Virus record (IMG/VR): IMGVR_UViG_3300030061_001073
Location: 1-28,961 of that record
Source of the DNA: a virus
Direction: 5' to 3' (one strand)
DNA length: 28,961 nt
In this document: piece after piece, positions 6,618-14,594 of the stretch
Numbering within the stretch: the first letter of the stretch is position 1
Layout: each line of letters opens with the position of its first letter
Made by a program: the position numbers and the translations under genes
The notes under the pieces: model-generated
Databases searched by the model: none
What the model saw: the letters and a program-made list of their open reading frames with translations, nothing else
What the model was told of the DNA's origin: nothing

Positions 6618-6947
6618 ATGCCTTACAGTAAAAGCCCAAATAAAATGAAATCACCTATGTATATGAAAGATTTATCAGGTGATGGTAAAATAACAATGAA
6701 AGACGTACTAATTGGTAGAGGAGTTATTGATGCAGACACAAAATATGATCCGATAGCAGACAGAGAAAAAGATGCAATGAAAAAAGGAGATAAATCTGCT
6801 ATGACTATGAAATCACCTATGGAGTTGAAAAAGTCTCCTATGGAGTTAAAGAAATCACCTTACACAATGTATGGTAAAGAAATGTCTCCAGCACAAATGA
6901 AAGGTAAAAGTCCATTAGCTAAATACGGTTGTAGCAAAAGACTATGA
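6618..6947 (+). CDS. Small protein with EF-hand-like loop and KSPM repeats, 109 aa
   Basis: Residues 18-29 (DLSGDGKITMKD) fit the 12-residue calcium loop of an EF-hand or dockerin: acidic or polar residues at loop positions 1, 3, 5 and 12, Gly at 6 and Ile at 8. Around it are repeated basic KSP units: KSPMYMK, then KSPMELKKSPMELKKSPY (65-82), then GKSPLAKYG. The protein is rich in Met and Lys. The leader is AAATATT. Its stop overlaps the next start by four bases. Function unknown; a calcium-binding or virion-linked role is possible but unproven. Confidence 0.68.
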   Translation: MPYSKSPNKMKSPMYMKDLSGDGKITMKDVLIGRGVIDADTKYDPIADREKDAMKKGDKSAMTMKSPMELKKSPMELKKSPYTMYGKEMSPAQMKGKSPLAKYGCSKRL

Positions 6948-7087
6948 AATCTAAAGGATTAGGCGATACGATAGAAAAATTTACTACAATCACAGGTATA
7001 AAGCGATTAGCTGATTCTATACCTGGAGGTTGTGGTTGTGATCATCGTAAAGACTGGTTCAATAAAAACTTTCCTTATAAAAAATAA
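6944..7087 (+). CDS. Conserved-type small protein with CGC motif, 47 aa
   Basis: A 47-residue frame from ATG 6944 (four-base overlap, ATGA) to TAA 7085-7087. The product has a helical N-terminal half (GLGDTIEKFTTITGIKRLAD) and a compact end GGCGCDHRKDWFNKNFPY (28-45). From memory, similar short proteins with a GDTI...TGIK start, a C-G-C motif and an NxxFPY end recur in phages and mobile elements of several phyla, without a known job. Cys30, Cys32 and His34 could bind a metal or form a disulphide. The motif and the coupled start make it credible despite its size. Confidence 0.62.
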   Translation: MKSKGLGDTIEKFTTITGIKRLADSIPGGCGCDHRKDWFNKNFPYKK

Positions 7088-7092
7088 ACATT

Positions 7093-7347
7093 ATGGCTAA
7101 AAAAACAATAACAGAAATCCGAGAAGAACCTGGTATGTCTAATGCTGGTAAATATCCAAATGTCAAAAAAGGAGACTTTTGTGGACCTAAAGGCACTTAC
7201 CCAGTTAACACACTTAAGAGAGCTAAATCTGCCTTAAAGCTAGCGCATAACGCTGGAAAAGGAGAAGGTAGTAAAGGGCGAAGGGCAGTAGAGAAAATTA
7301 AAGCGTGCGTATATAGAAAATACCCTGAATTAAAAAAAGATAAATAG
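7093..7347 (+). CDS. Hypothetical small protein (DUF6582-like pattern), 84 aa
   Basis: A basic 84-residue protein. The stretch GDFCGPKGTYPVNTLKRAKS (27-46) followed by ALKLAHNAGK and KACVYRKYP resembles a small domain often found in phage proteins, in which a FCGP-type loop precedes YPVNTxxRAxxAL and the chain ends in an RKYP motif. I recall this as DUF6582-like, but the name is uncertain. Cys30 and Cys72 may be structural. Leader AAACATT, six bases after the previous stop. No catalytic residues are evident. Confidence 0.65.
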   Translation: MAKKTITEIREEPGMSNAGKYPNVKKGDFCGPKGTYPVNTLKRAKSALKLAHNAGKGEGSKGRRAVEKIKACVYRKYPELKKDK

Positions 7348-7349
7348 TT

Positions 7350-7508
7350 ATGGATAAAATTAAATCGGTGATTGCTTCACCATTATTTAAAGCTGCTTGT
7401 TGCGGAGCAATAGGTTTAATGCTTATAGCAGAGTCACATCCATTATATGCAGGTATTGCATTTGGATTTGGTTTAAGAGAATTTTTACTAGCTTTTAGAA
7501 GTGAGTAA
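7350..7508 (+). CDS. Small hydrophobic membrane protein, 52 aa
   Basis: A 52-residue frame from ATG 7350 to TAA 7506-7508. Two hydrophobic helices are visible: PLFKAACCGAIGLMLIA (11-27) and PLYAGIAFGFGLREFLLAF (31-49), joined by a short ESH turn. The gene overlaps the GTG start of the 3TM holin by eight bases, so the two are likely translated together. A role as holin partner or antiholin is plausible by position. Very short membrane genes are easily missed, and the coupling is the main support. Confidence 0.6.
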   Translation: MDKIKSVIASPLFKAACCGAIGLMLIAESHPLYAGIAFGFGLREFLLAFRSE

Positions 7509-7950
7509 TAAAAAGAAGTTTAAAGAAACTAAAATAGGGGCTTTCCTAAAAAACAAAGCCCCTAAAATATTAGACGGTATAGGAGATATGCTACCAGACA
7601 ATGGAGCGTTTGGTGTAGTAAAAAATCTTATATCAAGTGATAGTAGTATTAGCCCTGAAGACAAAGAGATGGCTTTAAAACTATTAGAACAAGATATTGC
7701 TGAAATGAATAACATTTCTAGCAGATGGCAAAGTGATATGAAAAGTGACTCATGGCTAAGTAAGAATACTAGACCTATGACACTTATATTTCTTACTTTA
7801 GCTATGACAATATTCATAGTATTAGATTCAACGATACTATTAGAAATAAAAGACGGTTGGGTTTCATTAATGGAAGCTTTACTAATCACAGTATATGTAG
7901 CGTACTTTGGATCAAGAGGCGCAGAAAAAATTACAAAAATAAAAAAATAA
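7501..7950 (+). CDS. 3TM-type holin
   Basis: 149 residues. The family-like core is ISSRWQSDMKSDSWLSKNTR (72-91) followed by a hydrophobic helix (PMTLIFLTLAMTIFIVLD, 92-109), a short polar segment, a second helix (VSLMEALLITVYVAYFG, 121-137) and the end RGAEKITK. This matches the 3TM holin family found in gene transfer agents and many marine phages, which permeabilises the inner membrane at lysis. The N-terminal 70 residues are soluble. The start is GTG at 7501, since the first in-frame ATG is 30 codons inside. It overlaps the small membrane-protein gene by eight bases. Confidence 0.83.
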   Translation: MSNKKKFKETKIGAFLKNKAPKILDGIGDMLPDNGAFGVVKNLISSDSSISPEDKEMALKLLEQDIAEMNNISSRWQSDMKSDSWLSKNTRPMTLIFLTLAMTIFIVLDSTILLEIKDGWVSLMEALLITVYVAYFGSRGAEKITKIKK

Positions 7951-7953
7951 AAA

Positions 7954-8514
7954 ATGGCATTAACACAATTTAACCAATGGGAACCAACACTTGACCCAGT
8001 AAATGGAGTTATGGCACAAGAACCAAGACTGTTTGCTCATGATGCTGTAGCAGTTGTTGTAGGTGCTATAAACTTTAGTGCTGCTGATAAAGGTCTTACT
8101 ATTACTAGTGGAGGTACTGGATATTCAGTAGGCGATACAATTACTTATAACGCAGGATCAGCTGCTGGAACAGGATTAGTATTAACAGTTTTAAAAGAAA
8201 CAGGTGGAGTAGTTACAGATTTTACAGTAACGTCAGCTGGGTCACTATATGCAGTTAATGAGAACTTAACTTTTACAGGTGGCGCTGCTAACTTTACAGC
8301 TACAGTAAGTAATATAGATATACCTAACACTCAGAAACGTGGAGCTTGTTTGTATATAGGAGCTGCAGCTGGATTAGCTACATTAACAGTAATAATGGAG
8401 TCTGGTAATCAAGCAGTGTTTAATACTATATCAGGTGGTACAGTTTTACCAATATTAGTAAAAAGAATTACTACAGGTGGTTTAGCTGCTAATGATGTAA
8501 TTGCTTTATTTTAA
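7954..8514 (+). CDS. Putative spike-type virion protein with inserted beta-repeat, 186 aa
   Basis: The N-terminus (to about residue 45) and the C-terminus (RGACLYIGAAAGLATLTVIM to the end, with TVLPILVKRITTGGLAANDVIALF) resemble a short phage spike-base protein with a RGxYIGxAG...PIxVxxVxxTGTTAxDIxALY pattern. Between them, about residues 48-123, sits a Gly/Thr-rich beta-structured insert with two related units (TSGGTGYSVGDTITYNAG and TSAGSLYAVNENLTFTGG). It begins a block of fibre genes three bases after the holin. The spike-base role is inferred from pattern similarity. Confidence 0.65.
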   Translation: MALTQFNQWEPTLDPVNGVMAQEPRLFAHDAVAVVVGAINFSAADKGLTITSGGTGYSVGDTITYNAGSAAGTGLVLTVLKETGGVVTDFTVTSAGSLYAVNENLTFTGGAANFTATVSNIDIPNTQKRGACLYIGAAAGLATLTVIMESGNQAVFNTISGGTVLPILVKRITTGGLAANDVIALF

Positions 8515-8517
8515 GAT

Positions 8518-8685
8518 ATGGCTGGTGCATTAGGTGTAGGATTAATAACACCATTTGAACCTATCTTATTAGATGCGGGTGTATTACCACCAGGTTCTTG
8601 GGATATGGTAACAGAAACAGGTTTTGGTCCGTCTAGTCTTATACTAAGCGAAGCCGGAGATATATTAAAAATAGAAGCATTATAA
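8518..8685 (+). CDS. Hypothetical short protein, 55 aa
   Basis: A 55-codon frame from ATG 8518 to TAA 8683-8685, starting three bases after the preceding stop. The product, MAGALGVGLITPFEPILLDA and onward, is neutral, Gly/Pro-rich and mildly hydrophobic without a clear membrane helix. It lies between two virion appendage genes, fills the gap exactly and shares the MAG start of the next gene. It may be a small fibre-associated or baseplate peptide; function unknown. Confidence 0.55.
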   Translation: MAGALGVGLITPFEPILLDAGVLPPGSWDMVTETGFGPSSLILSEAGDILKIEAL

Positions 8686-8695
8686 AATAAATAAA

Positions 8696-10003
8696 ATGGC
8701 AGGAGTAAAATTTTCAGCATTCACAACAGGAGCTACTACAGCAAATACGCTTATAGTAGGATATGATTCTGTAGCTGGCACAAACAATCAATACACGCTA
8801 GCACAACTAGCAACTGGTTTATCTGATTATATACCTAGTTTTTACACGAACAATGGTTCTTTAACTTCTAATCAAAGAAGAACAGTTACTATGGGTGGAA
8901 CATCTAGCTTAGTTTTTACTGGTGGTGCTGGTGGTAGTTTTTCAACAACCAAAACTACTTGGCCGGTAGGTGGCAGTTACAAAACAGCTGTATTAACATC
9001 TACTACACCCATAACCGCTGGAATGCGTGTTGATGGTCAAAGTGGTGTAATAGCTTCTGTTACTTCTGTAGGTGACGAATACACTGTAGTAAATACCTAT
9101 AATTTTAGTACTTTACCCGCAAGCCCAACAGTATTATATAGTAACAATGTTACAATCGGTGACAAAACTCAAGGAGATGGTATTGGATGGAAAATAACAC
9201 CAGGTGAGGGAGGTTCTAGTGCATTTATGACTATATCAGATACTAACGATGAAAATATACTATTTAAATATGCTAATGGTAATAATCCTGCTATAGCTAA
9301 ACCTAGAATTGTAGGTCTTGGTGAACAAATGGCAAGTGGTGAATATGATGGTAAAGGCGCAATAGCCATAAACTGGCCTAACAATTACAACACTAACTTT
9401 CCTTGGTTAGCCTCGAGTACTTCGGATACTAGTGGATTATGGATATGGGGTGGAGGACATAGGAATACTACAACTTTAATAGGTAAGTATGGAAACAACA
9501 GTGCTGGTAATGATACTGATAGAATATTCCAATGTATTGGTTGGCCTGGTACAACTGCTAATCCTCATACTCAAAGAATATTCACAATAACTACAGATGG
9601 TACAGTTGCAATAGGTGATACTGCTAATAGCGCTACATATAAAGCTGCTACAAACTTAAAAGTTAACGGTCAAGCTTACAGCGTTTTTTATCAACCTGAT
9701 CCAGTTAATGCAACACTAACAATTGACTGGAATAATAGTAACGTTCAAGAAGTAACCTTAGCTGCTGGTGCTCCAACCTTTGCAGCATCAAATCCTAAAG
9801 TTGGTGCGACTTATATTTTAACAATAAAACAAACTGGTACAGTTACTCCTACTTGGACAGGCGTAAAATGGCCTGCTAATACAGCTCCAGTTCTTAGTGG
9901 TAATCTAAAAACAGATGTAATAACTTTAATATGCTATGATGAAGACGCTAACTCTGGCGCTGGTGCATACTACGGTTCTTTTACATTGAATTTCACAACA
10001 TAA
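8696..10003 (+). CDS. Tail fibre-like virion protein, 435 aa
   Basis: The N-terminal module MAGVKFSAFT...TANTLIVGYD...NNQYTLAQLAT (1-40) is a frequent attachment motif of phage appendage proteins. A long beta-rich Gly/Asn/Thr body follows, and a C-terminal domain from about residue 325 (QAYSVFYQPD...TLTIDWNNSNVQEVTLAAG to YYGSFTLNFTT) looks like a small beta-sandwich or trimerising cap. No enzyme motif is visible. It opens the receptor-binding gene block that continues with LamG-type proteins. Fibre or appendage is the likely role; the exact location on the virion is unknown. Confidence 0.72.
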   Translation: MAGVKFSAFTTGATTANTLIVGYDSVAGTNNQYTLAQLATGLSDYIPSFYTNNGSLTSNQRRTVTMGGTSSLVFTGGAGGSFSTTKTTWPVGGSYKTAVLTSTTPITAGMRVDGQSGVIASVTSVGDEYTVVNTYNFSTLPASPTVLYSNNVTIGDKTQGDGIGWKITPGEGGSSAFMTISDTNDENILFKYANGNNPAIAKPRIVGLGEQMASGEYDGKGAIAINWPNNYNTNFPWLASSTSDTSGLWIWGGGHRNTTTLIGKYGNNSAGNDTDRIFQCIGWPGTTANPHTQRIFTITTDGTVAIGDTANSATYKAATNLKVNGQAYSVFYQPDPVNATLTIDWNNSNVQEVTLAAGAPTFAASNPKVGATYILTIKQTGTVTPTWTGVKWPANTAPVLSGNLKTDVITLICYDEDANSGAGAYYGSFTLNFTT

Positions 10004-10013
10004 AACATAACAT

Positions 10014-10655
10014 ATGTTTCCATTTCCTTTTAGTTTTGTCGCACCTGTCGCTAGTGGTTTAGCAGATATAGATAATGTGTATTCTATGGAGTTTGACGGG
10101 GTGGATGATTATATTGATTGTGGTAATACAAATGCACACGCTTCTATTTCTGTTTCTGTTTGGTTTAAAGCTACTACATCTGCTACTTATGAAAGAATAA
10201 TACAAAAAGGGAATAATTCGGGAGGAAGTACAATTGGTTGGGGAATAGGTTATTCATCTTCAAGTGATAAAATAGAAGCATGGTATAGAGTAGGACTAAC
10301 ACAATATGACAGTAAATCTACTACAACAATAAATACTGGAAGTTGGTATAATGTTATCTTTACTTATAACAATGATAGTGTTGACCCAAAACTTTATATA
10401 AATGGAGCACTAGAACCTACTTTAGCTGGCACAAGTGGAAACTTCACTTCTTCAAGTGATAATTTAAACATTGGAAGAAAATCAGGCATAGCAGCTGCTT
10501 TATTTAATGGTTTAATTGACGAAGTAGCAGTTTTCGATTACGTTTTAGATTCAGACCAAGTAGACGAAATTTATAATGCAACTAGTACTGGTAAAACAGC
10601 AGATTTAAGTACAATGGCAACTCCTCCTGTTGCTTGGTATAGAATGGGAGATTAA
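10014..10655 (+). CDS. LamG/concanavalin-like domain protein, 213 aa
   Basis: After a short hydrophobic N-terminus (MFPFPFSFVAPVASGLA) comes one LamG-like jelly-roll domain. YSMEFDGVDDYIDC (23-36) is the typical first strand, SISVSVWFKAT the second, and WYNVIFTYNND, PKLYINGALEPTLAG and LNIGRKSG follow. The ending LIDEVAVFDYVLDSDQVDEI precedes a linker that finishes AWYRMGD. Such domains often bind sugars. The same strand order and linker type occur three times in the next, larger protein, so the two genes probably share ancestry. The N-terminal hydrophobic run could be a short anchor rather than a cleaved signal. Confidence 0.8.
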   Translation: MFPFPFSFVAPVASGLADIDNVYSMEFDGVDDYIDCGNTNAHASISVSVWFKATTSATYERIIQKGNNSGGSTIGWGIGYSSSSDKIEAWYRVGLTQYDSKSTTTINTGSWYNVIFTYNNDSVDPKLYINGALEPTLAGTSGNFTSSSDNLNIGRKSGIAAALFNGLIDEVAVFDYVLDSDQVDEIYNATSTGKTADLSTMATPPVAWYRMGD

Positions 10656-10664
10656 AAAAATTAT

Positions 10665-13600
10665 ATGGCAACACAGTGGATATCACCAACATGGCGAATG
10701 CCTGAAAATAGCAATCAGAGTAAAGTAGATAACTATAGTTTAGATTTTGCTGGTTCAGCTAAAATAGAATACGCAACACCTGTTGATTTAGGAGTTGTAT
10801 CTACTTTTTCATTTTGGATGAATATTGATACAGGCACAACAGGAGCTTTATTTGGTAATACCTTACTTGGTACTTATGAATATATTGTTTATTATTCAGG
10901 TTCTGCATTTTATTTTAAAATAGCTGGTGCATACGCAGATTTTCCCAATGCTGCTACGGCTATAAGCACAGGTCAATGGCATCACGTTGCTTTTGTTAGG
11001 CCATCAGAAAACGAAGTAAAATGTTATATTGATTCTGTATTGACTGATACTATAACTTCGTGGACTGGTACACCAGGTTCAAATCCTATAAAGTTTGACT
11101 TAATTGGTTCAAGACCAGGAGGAGGTTTAGCCTATAGCGGTAAAATAGGACAAATAGCAGGATTTGATTCTGCTCTTACATCTGATCAAGTAACTGCTTT
11201 ATACAACTCCGGTACTCCAGTAAATCCTATGGCTTTATCACCGCTTCCAATAGCTTATTATCCTTTAGGTGGAGGATCAACCGGTGATGCTGCTGTATCA
11301 TCTCCAGCTACTTTAACAGTTCCAAACGATTCAGTGCCAGATGCAACTGTTTTTGATTTTGGAGGTGTAGACGATCAAATAGAATTACCTTCTAATTTTG
11401 TAGCTGCCGGTGAATTTACTTTATCTTTATGGATTAACCCTGATAATGTAATTGATAACAACTTTTTAGGCAATGGAAGTTCTTCAAGTAATTGGTTACA
11501 AATTAAAACAGCATCACAATTAAAAGTAAAAGTATTAAGCACAGTATTAGTATTTAACGAAAGTGGTGGTAATAATTTAACTGCATCTGCTTGGAATCAT
11601 ATTTTAATATATAGAGACGCAAGCAATGATGTGGGTGTATATGTAAATGGACAAACTTTTGGAAGCACTAATAATAATACTAGTACTTTAACTTTAAGTA
11701 CAATAGGTAGAGCAACATCAATATTTTTTGAAGGTGACATAAGTAACACTGCTTTTTGGACCTCAGACCAATCTGCTAACATAGCCACTATATATAATAA
11801 TGGAATTCCTGCAGATATTTCTAGTTTATCACCTGCAATCTGGTATAAACTAAATGTTGATACTAGTAATTGGGATCTAACATCAACAAGTTGGAGTATA
11901 ACTAAAATAGGTAGTCCATATTACAATGGTGCCTCTGATGGAGCTTATGCTCAAAATGGAGTATTAAGAAGTCAAGATACTAATTCTTATACTATAGCTT
12001 CTGGTGATTATTTTCAATGGAATTCACCTACTATATATACTTCGGGTAGTGATATAGTTTTATCTTCTTCTGGAGGAGAGGCTAATGGTCAAACCTCAGG
12101 TGTAGAAGTTATATACCAATATAATATAGACAATACTAGTTGGACAACTTGGCATCAACACACCGACACTGGTACCACTGATCAAGCATATGCTGTTCCA
12201 AGCACATCACCTTTAACGGTTTCTAGTAATATAAAAATTAGAGTACAATTAGCAGGTGGACCTAATAATAATTCTTTTGTAGATGTTTCAGATATAAATA
12301 TAACTGGTGGAACTTCAAGCTATAGCGAAGACTTCAGCAATGTTACGAAATACGGTTGGTTTGGAGGAAGTGAAACTGCTAATCCAACAACTACTGCATG
12401 GATTATTACAGATTCAAGTGGTAACAAAAACACTGGCACGAGTTCAGGTATGACTACAGCAAATCTAGTAACATCTGATTTAACTCGTAGTATTCCGTAT
12501 AGTAGTTATAGTATGGTGTTTGACGGATTGAACGATTATGTTTCTTCCGACAGCGTACCATCTCAATTAAATACTGTTAGTCTTTCTATATGGGTTAAAA
12601 GAAATGGTAATCAAAATACATCAGCAGGAGTTTTTGGTGTAAGAAATGCTGGTGTTGGCAGTGGAAACTTTGGTGTTTGCTGGGATTTAGCATTTAATAC
12701 AACTACTAACAAAATTGAATTTAGAATCGGAGATACTGGGTATAATACTGTAATTCAAGATTCTGCTATGACAGACAATGCTTGGACCCACGTTGTTGGA
12801 ATTGCAGATGGAGCAAATATGTTTTTATATATAAATGGAGTAAAACAAACAGATACAGACACATATTCAACTCCAATAGAAACACCAACAAATAAAATAT
12901 TTATAGGCGCACAAGGCGATATACCAACTACTTATGATTTTACTGGGAATCTTTCAAATGCAGCAGTGTTTAATAAAAGTTTATCTGAAGATGAAATATT
13001 AACTATATATAATGGAGGTGTTCCAAATAGTATCTCTAGTTTATCACCAATTAATTGGTGGAGTTTAGCAGGTGACAGTTATTACAATGGAACAAATTGG
13101 ATATGCCCAGACTTAGGTAGTGCAAGCAACAATGGCACTAGCAGCGGGATGGGTGGAACTGAACTAGTAGGTGATGGTCCAGGTTCTACAGCAAATGGAG
13201 TAGCAACAAGTATGGATATTCCAGTAAACTTAGAAGGTAACGCACCTAATTCTACAAGTAATGCTTTTTCAATAAATATGGATCCAACAGACAGAGTAGA
13301 ATATGACTTAGAAGCTAAAGCTTTTATCAATGCTGCTGGAATAACTGATGCTACACAACAACTAGCAATTAAAACATTAGTTAGTTCATTACAAAGTAAC
13401 AATCTTTGGACTAATATGAAAGCTATTTACCCTATGGTTGGCGGAACTTCAACAACTCATATGTATAACTTAAAAGATCCACAAGATACTGACGCTGCGT
13501 TTAGGTTAACTTTTGAAGGAGGTTGGACTCATTCAACTACTGGCGCTACACCTAATGGAACAAACGGAAGAGCAAATAGTCATCTTGTACCTAATACGGA

Positions 13601-14048
13601 TATTAGTAGTGTAGACGCAATGTCATATGGGTACTATTCAAGAGATACATCTGGTGCTAACGGACTTTATGATATGGGTGCTTATCAAGTTGGAGCAGTA
13701 TCTTTAATGCTAATTAGATTTGGTAATAAATTTTATTATTCTATAAATCAAGCTAATTACGAAACACCAGCAAGTACGGCTACTTCTGGATTATTTGTAG
13801 CTAATAGATCTGGAGCAAGTGCTATAGAAGGCTATATAAACGGCTCAGTATTTGACACAGGTACAGAATCTTCTACAAGTCTTCCTTCAAACGATATGGG
13901 AGTAGGTGGTATTTATGGAACTGGTGGTTATGGTACTAGAGAATGTGCATTCGCTTTTGTATATAATGGATCTTTAGATGCAACTCAAAATTCAAATTTA
14001 TACAATGCTGTTCAAGCATTTAACACAACTTTAGGTAGACAAGTATGA
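10665..14048 (+). CDS. Large multi-LamG receptor-binding fibre protein, 1127 aa
   Basis: Three LamG-like domains are visible at about residues 24-180 (YSLDFAGSAKIEYA), 229-378 (VFDFGGVDDQIELP) and 615-782 (YSMVFDGLNDYVSSD). Each ends in a D(I/A)xxF(D/N)xxLxxxQ/ExxxxYN strand and a linker such as ADISSLSPAIWYKL or NSISSLSPINWWSL. Between domains 2 and 3 an extra beta-rich segment (about 396-563, with QYNIDNTSWTTWHQHTDTGT) interrupts the linker. Residues 871-1127 form a separate C-terminal domain starting DPTDRVEYDLEAKAFINAAG. LamG domains commonly bind glycans, so host-surface polysaccharide recognition is the likely job. It overlaps the following small gene by four bases. Confidence 0.82.
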   Translation: MATQWISPTWRMPENSNQSKVDNYSLDFAGSAKIEYATPVDLGVVSTFSFWMNIDTGTTGALFGNTLLGTYEYIVYYSGSAFYFKIAGAYADFPNAATAISTGQWHHVAFVRPSENEVKCYIDSVLTDTITSWTGTPGSNPIKFDLIGSRPGGGLAYSGKIGQIAGFDSALTSDQVTALYNSGTPVNPMALSPLPIAYYPLGGGSTGDAAVSSPATLTVPNDSVPDATVFDFGGVDDQIELPSNFVAAGEFTLSLWINPDNVIDNNFLGNGSSSSNWLQIKTASQLKVKVLSTVLVFNESGGNNLTASAWNHILIYRDASNDVGVYVNGQTFGSTNNNTSTLTLSTIGRATSIFFEGDISNTAFWTSDQSANIATIYNNGIPADISSLSPAIWYKLNVDTSNWDLTSTSWSITKIGSPYYNGASDGAYAQNGVLRSQDTNSYTIASGDYFQWNSPTIYTSGSDIVLSSSGGEANGQTSGVEVIYQYNIDNTSWTTWHQHTDTGTTDQAYAVPSTSPLTVSSNIKIRVQLAGGPNNNSFVDVSDINITGGTSSYSEDFSNVTKYGWFGGSETANPTTTAWIITDSSGNKNTGTSSGMTTANLVTSDLTRSIPYSSYSMVFDGLNDYVSSDSVPSQLNTVSLSIWVKRNGNQNTSAGVFGVRNAGVGSGNFGVCWDLAFNTTTNKIEFRIGDTGYNTVIQDSAMTDNAWTHVVGIADGANMFLYINGVKQTDTDTYSTPIETPTNKIFIGAQGDIPTTYDFTGNLSNAAVFNKSLSEDEILTIYNGGVPNSISSLSPINWWSLAGDSYYNGTNWICPDLGSASNNGTSSGMGGTELVGDGPGSTANGVATSMDIPVNLEGNAPNSTSNAFSINMDPTDRVEYDLEAKAFINAAGITDATQQLAIKTLVSSLQSNNLWTNMKAIYPMVGGTSTTHMYNLKDPQDTDAAFRLTFEGGWTHSTTGATPNGTNGRANSHLVPNTDISSVDAMSYGYYSRDTSGANGLYDMGAYQVGAVSLMLIRFGNKFYYSINQANYETPASTATSGLFVANRSGASAIEGYINGSVFDTGTESSTSLPSNDMGVGGIYGTGGYGTRECAFAFVYNGSLDATQNSNLYNAVQAFNTTLGRQV

Positions 14049-14260
14049 TAAAAGTAGGTTTATTAACAGAAGAACAAAAAGACAAACTAGTAGGACAATT
14101 ATATGCTCCAGATAGTTACTTTAATCCTATTCAAGATAATAGTGATAATTGGATAATATCTATAGAAGAAATAAATTTTTGTGTTAACACGGAGTTTAGT
14201 TGGGTGAAAACATTACCATTAATAGATTATGTTCCAAAACCTATTACTCCTCCAGAGTAA
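14045..14260 (+). CDS. Small fibre-adjacent protein, 71 aa
   Basis: 71 residues with an N-terminal helix (LLTEEQKDKLVGQLYAPDSY) and an aromatic core (FNPIQDNSDNWIISIEEINF, CVNTEFSWVKTLPLIDYVPK), ending in a Pro-rich tail. It starts on an ATGA overlap with the large fibre gene, so the two are translationally coupled. Short proteins of this pattern often follow fibre genes in Bacteroidetes phages; a fibre assembly chaperone or tip component is possible. About 60 AT-rich bases with no visible feature follow before the next gene. Confidence 0.7.
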   Translation: MIKVGLLTEEQKDKLVGQLYAPDSYFNPIQDNSDNWIISIEEINFCVNTEFSWVKTLPLIDYVPKPITPPE

Positions 14261-14320
14261 AAAAGATTTTAAATAAGTAAATATATAAATAACAATAAGA
14301 TACTAAATAATAATTAAACA

Positions 14321-14569
14321 ATGGCAACAACTTATGCAGTAATAAACTTAACTGATACAAACGCTATTTTATTCAGTCAAGTAAATCAAAGTTCTGCTCA
14401 AACAATGAGAAGAGATTTAGCTAATACTCAAGGTTTATTATCTTACCAGGTTGAACCTAGTTTTATTACTAATGGTTCTTTAACCCCTGTTGAGACAATG
14501 GATCACGCAGCGGCATTAGCACTTATGGCTACAGCAGCTTGGTCGGATCCTAATCCACCAACTGAGTAA
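14321..14569 (+). CDS. Hypothetical protein, 82 aa
   Basis: Not recognised. The protein looks like a compact alpha/beta unit: strand TTYAVINLTDTNAILFSQV, helix QSSAQTMRRDLANTQGLLS, strand YQVEPSFIT and helix MDHAAALALMATAAW, with a Pro-rich end. Neutral charge, no membrane segment. It follows a 60-base A/T-only gap holding no recognised promoter consensus. The position between fibre and terminase modules gives no functional clue. Confidence 0.72.
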   Translation: MATTYAVINLTDTNAILFSQVNQSSAQTMRRDLANTQGLLSYQVEPSFITNGSLTPVETMDHAAALALMATAAWSDPNPPTE

Positions 14570-14594
14570 ATTAAAGTAAATTAAATTAAATTAA
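14570..14594 (+). repeat. ATTAA pentamer repeat leader
   Basis: The 25 bases before the ATG at 14595 contain repeated TTAAA/ATTAA pentamers, with G at only one position and no C. There is no purine-rich Shine-Dalgarno block. Repeats like this may act as an unstructured leader that favours initiation in Bacteroidetes, or as slipped-strand variable DNA that tunes expression. Only the repeat is directly seen. Confidence 0.45.

Noticed and set aside
13082-13402. Minus-strand frame with hydrophobic product
   Set aside because: Opposite a well-supported fibre gene; hydrophobicity arises from reading Ser/Thr/Asn codons in reverse.
14261-14320. Bacteroidetes housekeeping promoter in the A/T-rich gap
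   Set aside because: No TAnnTTTG element with a spaced TTG was found; the gap is only A/T-rich.
14570-14594. Replication origin iterons
   Set aside because: The pentamers are too short and few, and match the general A/T leader style before starts.
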